A DNA stretch of 5,281 bases, taken from assembly GCA_016765235.1 (NCBI GenBank), contig JAESQH010000146.1:1130-6410 (forward strand). Reading direction: 5' to 3'. The stretch is from Paracoccaceae bacterium (lineage in GTDB: Bacteria > Pseudomonadota > Alphaproteobacteria > Rhodobacterales > Rhodobacteraceae). The notes under the pieces were generated by a model, which was given only the letters and a program-made list of their open reading frames with translations, did not search any database and was not told where the DNA came from. Of this stretch, positions 1-5,281 are shown piece after piece (positions within the stretch are counted from its first letter, which is position 1; each line of letters begins with the position of its first letter). The translations under genes and the position numbers were made by a program.

Positions 1-1048
1 TGATTGATGTGGTCAGGACCACGACGGAGATACCGTCGAGGAAACAGCCTAACAGAATGAAGAAGATCGTCAGTACGCCGAGCAATGCCAGTGGTGATAG
101 ATCGAACGATCCGATCCACGTTGCAAGGTTGCGCGGGATGCCTGTGAAGCCCATTGAGACGGTTAGGAAGGCCGCTCCGCCAAGGATGAATGCGATCATG
201 GCGGAGGTGATCGTTGCCCCCATCAGGCTTTCTTTCAGCATTTTCCGGCTGAGAGTTCCCGAATAATATGACAATATCACCGCGAAGATCACACCTAATG
301 CGGCTGCGTCTGTGGGTGAGGCAATGCCCGCGTAGATGGAACCGATGACGCCGATAATAAGGACTAGTACCGGGATAAGGCGACGAGAGGATTTGACCTT
401 TTCCATGAAGGTATATTTGGCGTCCTCAGACGGGATGCTGGACGGGTTCATCAAAGCGCGAACGATGACGTAGCCGCCGAACATTGCCACGAGCATGATG
501 CCCGGAATGATGCCGGCCACGAACAAGCGCGCGATGGATTGGTCGGTGGCGACGCCGTAAACGATCAAGATGATAGATGGTGGAATTAGTAGGCCAAGGG
601 TGGCGGAACCAGCCAGCGTGCCGATGACGAGGCGTTCTGGATAGCCGCGATCCATCAATTCCGGCACTGACATTTTGCCGATGGTGGCGGCGGTCGCGGC
701 CGATGATCCGGAAACTGCGGCGAATATCGCGCAGCCGATGATGTTGACGTGTAGCAAGCGCCCCGGAAGACCGCCGAGCCATGGCGATAGGCCTTTGAAC
801 ATGTCCTCGGATAAGCGGGATCGCAGCAGGATTTCCCCCATCAGGATGAATAACGGGAGGGCTGCGAGTGCCCACGAATGGCTTGCGCCCCACATTGTGG
901 TGGCAAGGACTTGGCCGACTGGGGCGTTGGAAAAGAACACCAACGCAACGCTACCAACGGACAAAAGCGCGATGGCAACCCAGACGCCAAGGCTGAGAAG
1001 GCCGAGCAATACGACTAGCAAGACAAGCATGATGATTGGATCGGACAT
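1..1048 (-). CDS. dctM: TRAP transporter large membrane subunit DctM (3' end cut off by the window)
   Basis: This is the ion-coupled transport subunit of a TRAP carboxylate importer in the inner membrane. My translation of the minus strand from the ATG at 1046-1048 stays open for 349 codons and runs off the left edge; the family is usually about 425-440 residues, so roughly the last 80 are missing. It begins MSDPIIMLVLLVV and is strongly hydrophobic throughout. Family-like motifs seen are FILMGEIL (67-74), GSSAATAATIG (114-124, in the region expected for Na+ and substrate binding), GSATLGLLIPPS (147-158), the second-half counterpart IYAGIASPTDAAALG (238-252) and LGCFLDGIS (333-341). The two half-repeats match the known internal duplication of DctM. 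The start directly follows the dctQ stop, with GGAG in the dctQ tail as a plausible ribosome binding site. Family assignment is firm; the substrate cannot be read from this subunit. Confidence 0.95.
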   Translation of the reverse strand, partial: MSDPIIMLVLLVVLLGLLSLGVWVAIALLSVGSVALVFFSNAPVGQVLATTMWGASHSWALAALPLFILMGEILLRSRLSEDMFKGLSPWLGGLPGRLLHVNIIGCAIFAAVSGSSAATAATIGKMSVPELMDRGYPERLVIGTLAGSATLGLLIPPSIILIVYGVATDQSIARLFVAGIIPGIMLVAMFGGYVIVRALMNPSSIPSEDAKYTFMEKVKSSRRLIPVLVLIIGVIGSIYAGIASPTDAAALGVIFAVILSYYSGTLSRKMLKESLMGATITSAMIAFILGGAAFLTVSMGFTGIPRNLATWIGSFDLSPLALLGVLTIFFILLGCFLDGISVVVLTTSI

Positions 1049-1573
1049 CTATTCTTGCTCCATATTTTCAAGGACGGGTTCGCGGGCCTTCACGGTCGCG
1101 ACAAACAGGTCGATGAAGGCGATTGTTAGCATCAGTAACCCTGCCGAGGTCGCCAATTGTGGTATCCATATTGGAATGGCGACGATGCCGTTGGAGAGGT
1201 CGCCGTAATCGTAAGACTCGTAATTCAGGCGGATCATATAGTAGGTCGCGTACCCTGACAGCATCGTGCCCAATCCAAGGCTGAACAGTTCGGCACCGAG
1301 GCGCGGGATGTGCCCGAAGGTTTGCAACAGCAACGTCACACGGATGTGGCCACCTTGTTTTAACGTATATGCCAACGCCAGAAACGACGCGGCGGCCAGC
1401 GAGAAACCGGCGAAATCGGCGTAGGACGGGATGGTCATGCTGTAGGCTGACCCGAATATCTTGGTGATCAGGTTCAGCACCACTTGGGCTGACACGACAA
1501 GACAAATCAAAACGATGAACCCTGCCGCCGCGAAACCGCTGGCGTTGTATAGGGTGTCGAGGAATTTACGCAT
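1049..1573 (-). CDS. dctQ: TRAP transporter small membrane subunit DctQ
   Basis: This encodes the small four-helix membrane subunit that partners DctM in TRAP importers. The protein is 174 residues, normal for the family. Hydrophobic stretches lie at about 13-33, 52-72, 92-114 and 134-160. The loop motif GGHIRVTLL (74-82) matches the family's GGHxRVD-type signature, and IPIWIPQ (133-139) precedes the last helix as is typical. I chose the ATG at 1571-1573 because a strong GGGAGG Shine-Dalgarno sits 5 bases upstream. The same frame is open back to an ATG at 1654, but that start would overlap dctP, and neither it nor the ATG at 1588 has a visible ribosome binding site. The gene lies 58 bases after dctP. 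Its TAG stop abuts the dctM ATG with no gap and in the same frame. Confidence 0.93.
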   Translation of the reverse strand: MRKFLDTLYNASGFAAAGFIVLICLVVSAQVVLNLITKIFGSAYSMTIPSYADFAGFSLAAASFLALAYTLKQGGHIRVTLLLQTFGHIPRLGAELFSLGLGTMLSGYATYYMIRLNYESYDYGDLSNGIVAIPIWIPQLATSAGLLMLTIAFIDLFVATVKAREPVLENMEQE

Positions 1574-1578
1574 ATTGG

Positions 1579-1584
1579 CCTCCC
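1579..1584 (-). promoter_or_regulatory. Ribosome binding site deciding the dctQ start
   Basis: On the minus strand this reads GGGAGG, 5 bases upstream of the ATG at 1571-1573. It supports the 174-residue DctQ over the longer in-frame forms starting at 1588 or 1654, which have no comparable purine-rich element. Confidence 0.75.
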
Positions 1585-1594
1585 GCATAAAATT

Positions 1595-1618
1595 CGGGCC
1601 GGACATTTGCCCGGCCCG
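1595..1618 (-). promoter_or_regulatory. GC-rich stem-loop between dctP and dctQ
   Basis: A perfect 8-bp inverted repeat (CGGGCCGG at 1595-1602 and CCGGCCCG at 1611-1618) encloses an 8-base loop. It lies 13 bases after the dctP stop. On the transcribed minus strand it is followed by AATTTTA, a short, imperfect T run. It could be a partial terminator or a 3'-end stabiliser that leaves more dctP mRNA than dctQM mRNA, which would fit the need for excess binding protein in a TRAP system. The hairpin is seen directly; its role is inferred. Confidence 0.7.
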
Positions 1619-1631
1619 TGTTTCGTATCGC

Positions 1632-2606
1632 TTAGTTGCCTTGGTACTCGGCAATTACAGCAAGGGCTTCGTCGCTGGCTGTCGCCTGCAAATCGGCCAA
1701 CATTGTATCACCGATGGCTTTCAGCCCGCTCATCAATTCAGCGCTTGGTTCAACAATAATCATGCCGTTGTCAGCCATAACTTGCGTTTTGGCGGCAGCT
1801 TCAGCCGCGCTCATTTCCCAACCACGGGTTTCCGCAATTGCAGCAGAAGCAAGGATTGCTGCCTGAACATCAGCGTCCAGCTTGTCAAACATCTGTTTGT
1901 TCACAACCACGATGTTTTTAGGAACCCACGCGTTGATTGGCGTGTAATGCGTAACAAAATCCCATGCTTTGGAACTTGCACCAGTGGAAGGTGATGTGAT
2001 CATCGCCTCGACTTGACCCGTTGCAAAAGCTTGCGGGATGTCTGGCGATGCAACTTGTGTCGGTGCCGCGCCTGCAAGGGCTGCGAAGGCTTCCAATGCT
2101 GCGTTATAAGCACGGAACTTCAGGCCAGACAAATCTTCAACCGTGGCGATTTCGCCGTTGGTATAAAGACCTTGCGCAGGCCAAGGAACCGCGAACAATG
2201 GCATCAGATTTTGTTCGGCCAGCAATGCTGTAACGGCTGGTTTTTGGGCCGCCCAAAGGCGTGCTGCATCTTCGTAAGACGTGGCCAAGAACGGTTGGCT
2301 GTCCAGACCGTAGGCTGCATCCTCGTTCGAGAGGCGCGACAAGAAGAACTCGCCAATCGGGACTTGGCGGCTGCGAACAGCGCCTTTGATGTCAGCATGC
2401 TTGAACAACGAACCGGCGGAATGCACGGTGATGTTCATCGCGCCGCCGGTGGCTTCTTTTACGTCAGCGGCGAATTCGATGATGTTTGCTGTGTGGAAAA
2501 TCGCGTCGGAATAGGGCGTTGGCATATCCCAGCTTTGTGCCTGCGCCGAGACGGCAAACGTGAATGCAACTGCTGCACCCCCGATAATTCCTGTTAGTTT
2601 ATTCAT
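1632..2606 (-). CDS. dctP: TRAP transporter periplasmic solute-binding protein, DctP family
   Basis: This is the periplasmic receptor that captures a small carboxylate and delivers it to DctQM. The protein is 324 residues, a usual length. It starts with a Sec signal peptide: MNK, a hydrophobic core at about 5-20, then AQA at 21-23 with probable cleavage before QSW. The motif GLKFRAY (161-167) contains R165, which corresponds to the arginine that salt-bridges the ligand carboxylate in this family. It is followed by the family-like segment around APTQVASPDIPQAFATGQVEA (181-201). The ATG at 2604-2606 has a strong GGGAGG ribosome binding site 9 bases upstream. The gene lies 128 bp after the regulator gene, on the same strand, and heads the dctPQM operon. 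The ligand is not readable; glycolate, glyoxylate or a C4 dicarboxylate is suggested only by the neighbouring glyoxylate-assimilation genes. Confidence 0.94.
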   Translation of the reverse strand: MNKLTGIIGGAAVAFTFAVSAQAQSWDMPTPYSDAIFHTANIIEFAADVKEATGGAMNITVHSAGSLFKHADIKGAVRSRQVPIGEFFLSRLSNEDAAYGLDSQPFLATSYEDAARLWAAQKPAVTALLAEQNLMPLFAVPWPAQGLYTNGEIATVEDLSGLKFRAYNAALEAFAALAGAAPTQVASPDIPQAFATGQVEAMITSPSTGASSKAWDFVTHYTPINAWVPKNIVVVNKQMFDKLDADVQAAILASAAIAETRGWEMSAAEAAAKTQVMADNGMIIVEPSAELMSGLKAIGDTMLADLQATASDEALAVIAEYQGN

Positions 2607-2734
2607 GATAGATTTCCTCCCGAAATCATAATTGTGTCTGCATCAGGTTATTGATTTCTGCGCAGCATTTTTTGTCGTGACAATACACTGACACTTTGTC
2701 GATAAATTGTCAACGTGGATTAATTGGTCGAATA
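2607..2734 (-). promoter_or_regulatory. Intergenic region upstream of dctP with a -35-like hexamer and TTGTC/GACAA repeats
   Basis: This gap lies between the bhcR stop and the dctP start. On the minus strand it holds a perfect TTGACA (2713 to 2708), but no good -10 hexamer at 16-18 bp, so any promoter here may need an activator. On the plus strand TTGTC occurs at 2672, 2696 and 2707, and GACAA at 2679. TTGTCGTGACAA at 2672-2683 is an imperfect 12-bp palindrome. These could be operator sites. No terminator hairpin with a T run is visible after bhcR, so bhcR-dctPQM read-through is possible. Confidence 0.45.
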
Positions 2735-3562
2735 TTATTTACCCACAAGAACCTGCCCACCAAGCTGTCGGGTGACCTCGCGCGCAAAGTCAGCGACGAT
2801 TTCGCCGATTTCACCAGTCGCGTTTCGCGGGATCCGAAAGGTTGGTCCGGAAATGGAAAGTCCGGCGATGGGATCACCGTAAGCATCGAAAATCGGAGCG
2901 GCTATGCAGCGCATACCTTCTGTGCGTTCCTCGTCATCTACTGCGTAGCCTCTGTTTTTAATAGTTTCGAGTTCCTTAAACAGCTGGTCGGGGTCAGTGA
3001 CAGTGCTGTCTGTAAAGCGCTCCAACCCCTGCTCCGCAATAATTTTTTGCACGCGCTCTTTGGGAAAGTTCGCCAACAATGTCTTGCCAATGCCCGAGGC
3101 ATGCATCGGGTTGCGTGTGCCGGGCGGAAAGAATGCACGAATTGTCTGGCTGCTTTCGACTTGGGAAACAAACAGAACCCAGTCATCCCGCTCGATCCCT
3201 AGATTGGCGGTTTCTCCGATTTGGCGCATCATTTTTTGCATAACCGGGCGGCTGCGTTGCAAGATGTTGGTGCGGTTTAGAAATACGCTCCCGATGCGAA
3301 ACGCCCCTGCCCCGATGTACCAAAGCTGCGTGTGTTCCTCAAATTCGACAATCTCGCGGGATTGTAACGTGATTAACGCGCGGTATGTTGTGGCGGAGGA
3401 TTGGTCAGATCGTTCCGATAATTCCGACAGAGAAATCCCGTCGCCCTCCGCCAAAGCGCCCAATATCAGCATTCCACGGTCAAGCGAGCGCACAATTGTG
3501 CTGTCCGTTTGGTCGTTGAACGACTTGGGGCGACCACGGGATCTTTTGGTTGGGGATTGCAT
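2735..3562 (-). CDS. bhcR: IclR-family transcriptional regulator, probably BhcR
   Basis: This is a 275-residue IclR-type regulator, divergent from bhcA. A basic N-terminus with an AT-hook-like RGRPK (9-13) precedes the winged helix-turn-helix at about 22-85 (IVRSLDRGMLILGAL, then SLSELSERSDQSSATTYRAL as the HTH). The effector-binding domain spans about 100-265, with the family-like stretches HASGIGKTLLA, GYAVDDEERTEGMRCIAAPIFD and GLSISGPTFRI. The start has an AAAGGTGG ribosome binding site 6 bases upstream (3569-3576). Similarity to the Paracoccus BhcR, recalled from memory, and the position next to bhcA support the name; BhcR is reported to respond to glyoxylate and control the bhc genes. 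TTCGAA elements just upstream of the gene make autoregulation likely. The IclR family is certain; the specific name is strongly supported by context. Confidence 0.9.
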   Translation of the reverse strand: MQSPTKRSRGRPKSFNDQTDSTIVRSLDRGMLILGALAEGDGISLSELSERSDQSSATTYRALITLQSREIVEFEEHTQLWYIGAGAFRIGSVFLNRTNILQRSRPVMQKMMRQIGETANLGIERDDWVLFVSQVESSQTIRAFFPPGTRNPMHASGIGKTLLANFPKERVQKIIAEQGLERFTDSTVTDPDQLFKELETIKNRGYAVDDEERTEGMRCIAAPIFDAYGDPIAGLSISGPTFRIPRNATGEIGEIVADFAREVTRQLGGQVLVGK

Positions 3563-3590
3563 GGATAACCACCTTTCTTGAAAAACATAT

Positions 3591-3692
3591 ATTTTTTCGA
3601 AAAATCATTTCGAAGAATGAAAAAACGTAACTTGCGGAAATAGTGCACAAATTTGTCGGATTATCAATAATGAAAAACTATTTCGAAAAAAT
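3591..3692. repeat. Inverted-repeat and TTCGAA operator candidates in the bhcR-bhcA intergenic region
   Basis: A 12-base element, ATTTTTTCGAAA at 3591-3602, recurs exactly in inverted orientation as TTTCGAAAAAAT at 3681-3692. One copy lies in the bhcR leader and the other ends at the bhcA -35 region. Each centres on a TTCGAA palindrome (TTTTTCGAAAAA at 3593-3604; TTTCGAAA at 3681-3688). A third TTCGAA lies at 3609-3614, and a separate 10-bp palindrome, ACAAATTTGT, at 3647-3656. Symmetric sites at both promoters fit binding by a dimeric or tetrameric IclR-type regulator, possibly with looping. Short AT-rich palindromes also arise by chance, so the assignment as operators is inference. Confidence 0.5.
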
Positions 3693-3720
3693 TGTGAAAT
3701 TCAAGGACACCAGATATATT
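3692..3720 (+). promoter_or_regulatory. Candidate sigma70-type promoter of bhcA
   Basis: TTGTGA at 3692-3697 (4 of 6 to the -35 consensus) and TATATT at 3715-3720 (5 of 6 to the -10 consensus) are separated by 17 bp. Transcription would begin near 3727, giving a leader of about 24 bases before the bhcA ATG at 3751. The right-hand TTTCGAAA palindrome ends four bases before the -35, a position suited to an activator or an interfering regulator. Confidence 0.55.
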
Positions 3721-3750
3721 GATGGAAACCCACCAACACGAGAGCGAACC

Positions 3751-4917
3751 ATGTTCAATCAAAACCCAGTATTCATCCCCGGCCCGACCAACATCCCCGA
3801 GGTAATCCGTAACGCTTATAACATCCCGACACTCGACCACCGTTCCGGTGCGTTCGAGGGGATCATCCAGCCAGCATTGGCTGGAGTGAAGAAAGTGCTA
3901 AAAACCGAAACGGGCGAAGTTGTTATTTTCCCCGGATCCGGCACCCTTGGTTGGGAAGCCGCAATCAGCAATTGCCTTTCCGCTGGCGATAAGGTTCTGG
4001 CTGCGGCGCAGGGTATGTTCTCGGAAAAATGGATCGAGATGTGCAATCGTCACGGCCTTGATATGCAGGTTCACACGGTTGAATGGGGCGAGGCTTGTCC
4101 GGTTGATCAATATGCTGAAACGCTTAAGGCAGACACAAACCACGAGATCAAAGCCGTATTGGTTACGCATAACGAGACCGCGACGGGCGTTCTTAGTGAC
4201 GTTGCCGCCGTTCGCCGCGCGATGGATGCCGCTGGGCACCCGGCACTTCTGTTTGTGGACGGGGTTAGTTCTATTGGTTCGATGGAATTCCGGATGGACG
4301 AATGAGGCGTTGATGTTGCCATCACGGGTTCGCAAAAGGGGTTCATGCTCCCGACAGGTCTGGCAATTGTTGGCGTCAGTCAAAAAGCGATTTCGGCGAT
4401 GAATGATGCTGATCTGCCGCGCTTTTATTATGACATTCGCGAAATGATCGCTGCGCTGAAAGTTAGCGGTTACCCCTACACTCCAGTTGTTGGTCTGCTT
4501 AGTGGTCTGGCCAAATCGACCGAAGTGCTGCTGGAGGAAGGCCTCGATAACGTATTCGCGCGGCACCACCGCATTGCGGAAGGGGTTCGCACAGCCGTTC
4601 GCGCTTGGGGTCTGGATATTTGTGCCGTGAGCGAGGGGGCATATTCCAACTCCGTCACTGCCATTCTAGTGCCCGAAGGCTTCAACGCCACTGATGTGGT
4701 GAACCACGCTGCCAAGAAATACAACGTCTCGTTTGGTGGCGGTCTGGGCAAAGTTGCAGGCAAAGTGTTCCGCATCGGACACCTCGGTAGCATCACTGAT
4801 GTGATGGCGCTTTCGGGTATCGCTACGGCAGAGATGGCAATGGTTGATCTTGGTCTACCAGTTACGCTAGGGTCTGGCGTTGCGGCGGCACAAGAATACT
4901 ATCGTAACACCGCCTGA
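3751..4917 (+). pseudogene. bhcA: bhcA, aspartate-glyoxylate aminotransferase, interrupted by an in-frame TGA
   Basis: The intact family enzyme is a PLP-dependent fold-type I aminotransferase converting aspartate and glyoxylate to oxaloacetate and glycine, a step of the beta-hydroxyaspartate cycle. The frame spans 388 residue positions, about family length. Visible features are the N-terminus NPVFIPGPTNIPE, the cofactor phosphate loop PGSGTLGW (61-68), THNETATG (139-146), PLP-ring aspartate D170 in LFVDGVSSIGS, Schiff-base lysine K196 in TGSQKG, and carboxylate-binding R341 in VFRIGHLG. Codon 185 is TGA where relatives have Trp (DEWGVD), so an ordinary product stops at 184 residues and lacks K196 and R341. 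No in-frame ATG, GTG or TTG lies between the stop and K196. The rest of the frame looks conserved. The start has a weak GAGAG ribosome binding site 6 bases upstream. The family call is firm, and the stop is plain in the sequence as given. Confidence 0.92.
4303..4305 (+). other. In-frame TGA replacing the conserved Trp codon 185 of bhcA
   Basis: The frame reads GAC GAA TGA GGC GTT GAT. In relatives the encoded stretch is DEWGVD, so one G-to-A transition in TGG explains it. UGA appears to be an ordinary stop in this genome: bhcA itself ends with TGA at 4915-4917, just before the bhcB ribosome binding site, and Trp elsewhere in these genes is TGG. Confidence 0.9.
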
Positions 4918-4919
4918 AT

Positions 4920-4925
4920 AAAGGA
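4920..4925 (+). promoter_or_regulatory. Ribosome binding site of bhcB
   Basis: AAAGGA lies 6 bases upstream of the ATG at 4932-4934, within the 14-base gap after the bhcA stop. It fixes the bhcB start and supports co-transcription with bhcA. Confidence 0.75.
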
Positions 4926-4931
4926 TATTAC

Positions 4932-5281
4932 ATGTACATACCCACATTTGACGATGTGAAAGTCGCACGCGAACGGATCACGCCTTACATTCATAAAACG
5001 CCGGTCCTGACCAGCACGTTTATGAATGACCTGACAGGGGCCGAGCTGTTTTTCAAATGCGAGAACTTCCAGGAGGCAGGGGCTTTCAAAGTTCGTGGTG
5101 CCTCCAACGCGGTATTCGGATTAAGCGATGAATTGGCCGTGAAGGGTGTGGCAACGCATTCGTCGGGCAACCACGCTTTGTCATTGTCTTATGCAGCTGG
5201 TCGGCGCGGAATTCCGTGCCATGTGGTAATGCCTCGTACAGCCCCGCAAGCCAAGAAGGATGCGGTGATCGGATATGGCGG
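4932..5281 (+). CDS. bhcB: Beta-hydroxyaspartate dehydratase BhcB (5' part; cut by the right edge)
   Basis: This is a PLP-dependent fold-type II enzyme of the serine/threonine dehydratase family. In the beta-hydroxyaspartate cycle BhcB removes water from erythro-beta-hydroxyaspartate to give iminosuccinate, in the cytoplasm. From the ATG at 4932 I read 116 complete codons beginning MYIPTFDDV, with no stop before the window ends; full-length relatives are about 320 residues, so about a third is present. K53 in GAFKVRGA (50-57) is the expected Schiff-base lysine, and SSGNHA (77-82) is the cofactor phosphate/substrate-binding motif of the family. Motifs alone would also allow threonine dehydratase or serine racemase. 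Position right after bhcA, with a 14-base gap, favours BhcB. A stop in bhcA could reduce bhcB expression by polarity. Confidence 0.88.
   Translation, partial: MYIPTFDDVKVARERITPYIHKTPVLTSTFMNDLTGAELFFKCENFQEAGAFKVRGASNAVFGLSDELAVKGVATHSSGNHALSLSYAAGRRGIPCHVVMPRTAPQAKKDAVIGYG

Noticed and set aside
426..1208. Open frames opposite to or out of frame with dctM and dctQ
   Set aside because: The dctM and dctQ reading frames give clear family motifs and continuous hydrophobic helices; the alternatives are arginine-rich, low-complexity shadows.
2625..2630. TATGAT (minus) as a -10 box for dctP
   Set aside because: It is only a few bases from the ribosome binding site, so the transcript start would fall on the Shine-Dalgarno, and no -35 hexamer lies 16-18 bp upstream.
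2655..2673. CTGCGCAG palindrome followed by a T run, as a possible terminator
   Set aside because: The 8-bp palindrome has no loop and cannot form a stable hairpin, and the T run lies on the plus strand, where no gene ends nearby.
3643..3750. In-frame 36-codon upstream extension of bhcA, with possible starts at GTG 3643 and ATG 3670
   Set aside because: The extension crosses the best promoter (3692-3720), has no ribosome binding site at either start, and is not part of the family, whose N-terminus begins at the NPVFIPGPTNIPE region just after ATG 3751.
4303..4305. TGA as a selenocysteine codon
   Set aside because: The residue in relatives is Trp, not Cys or Sec, the site is not catalytic, and I saw no clear stem-loop immediately downstream.
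3898..4569. Long antisense open frame (223 codons, minus) across bhcA
   Set aside because: It lies wholly opposite a recognisable enzyme gene, has no recognisable domain, and is best explained by the codon bias of bhcA.
1..5281. tRNA or rRNA genes, insertion sequences, CRISPR arrays or phage genes
   Set aside because: Coding genes with short gaps account for the whole window; no direct-repeat arrays, transposase motifs or tRNA-like cloverleaf were seen.

Overview
The window reads as part of an alphaproteobacterial chromosome, most likely a marine Rhodobacterales (Roseobacter-type) relative. This rests on protein similarity recalled from memory: the genes from 2735 to the right end resemble the bhc cluster of Paracoccus denitrificans, and the genes on the left form a tripartite ATP-independent periplasmic (TRAP) transporter. 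No database search was run, so the taxonomic statement is an inference.

Layout: positions 1-2606, all on the minus strand, hold a TRAP operon in the order dctP (solute-binding protein), dctQ (small membrane subunit), dctM (large membrane subunit, cut by the left edge). A GC-rich stem-loop lies between dctP and dctQ, and the dctQ stop is followed immediately by the dctM start. A 128-bp gap (2607-2734) with several TTGTC/GACAA elements separates dctP from an IclR-family regulator gene (2735-3562, minus), which I call bhcR. A very AT-rich divergent intergenic region (3563-3750) carries TTCGAA palindromes, a 12-bp inverted repeat and a good sigma70-like promoter for the rightward genes. On the plus strand follow bhcA (3751-4917, aspartate-glyoxylate aminotransferase) and the first 116 codons of bhcB (4932 onward, beta-hydroxyaspartate dehydratase).

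How it works together: BhcA and BhcB are two of the four enzymes of the beta-hydroxyaspartate cycle, which turns two glyoxylate molecules into a C4 acid without losing carbon. bhcC (aldolase) and bhcD (iminosuccinate reductase) would be expected just past the right edge. The IclR-type regulator probably senses glyoxylate or a related acid and controls the divergent operon. The TRAP transporter plausibly imports glycolate or another small carboxylate that feeds the pathway; that substrate is inferred from position only.

The most striking point is that bhcA is broken in this sequence. Codon 185, where the family has a conserved tryptophan (TGG), is TGA, upstream of the catalytic lysine codon. 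The reading frame is otherwise intact on both sides. This is either a fresh nonsense mutation, a sequencing error, or (least likely) read-through. The pathway itself is already described, so novelty here lies in the nonsense codon, the operator layout and the transporter linkage.
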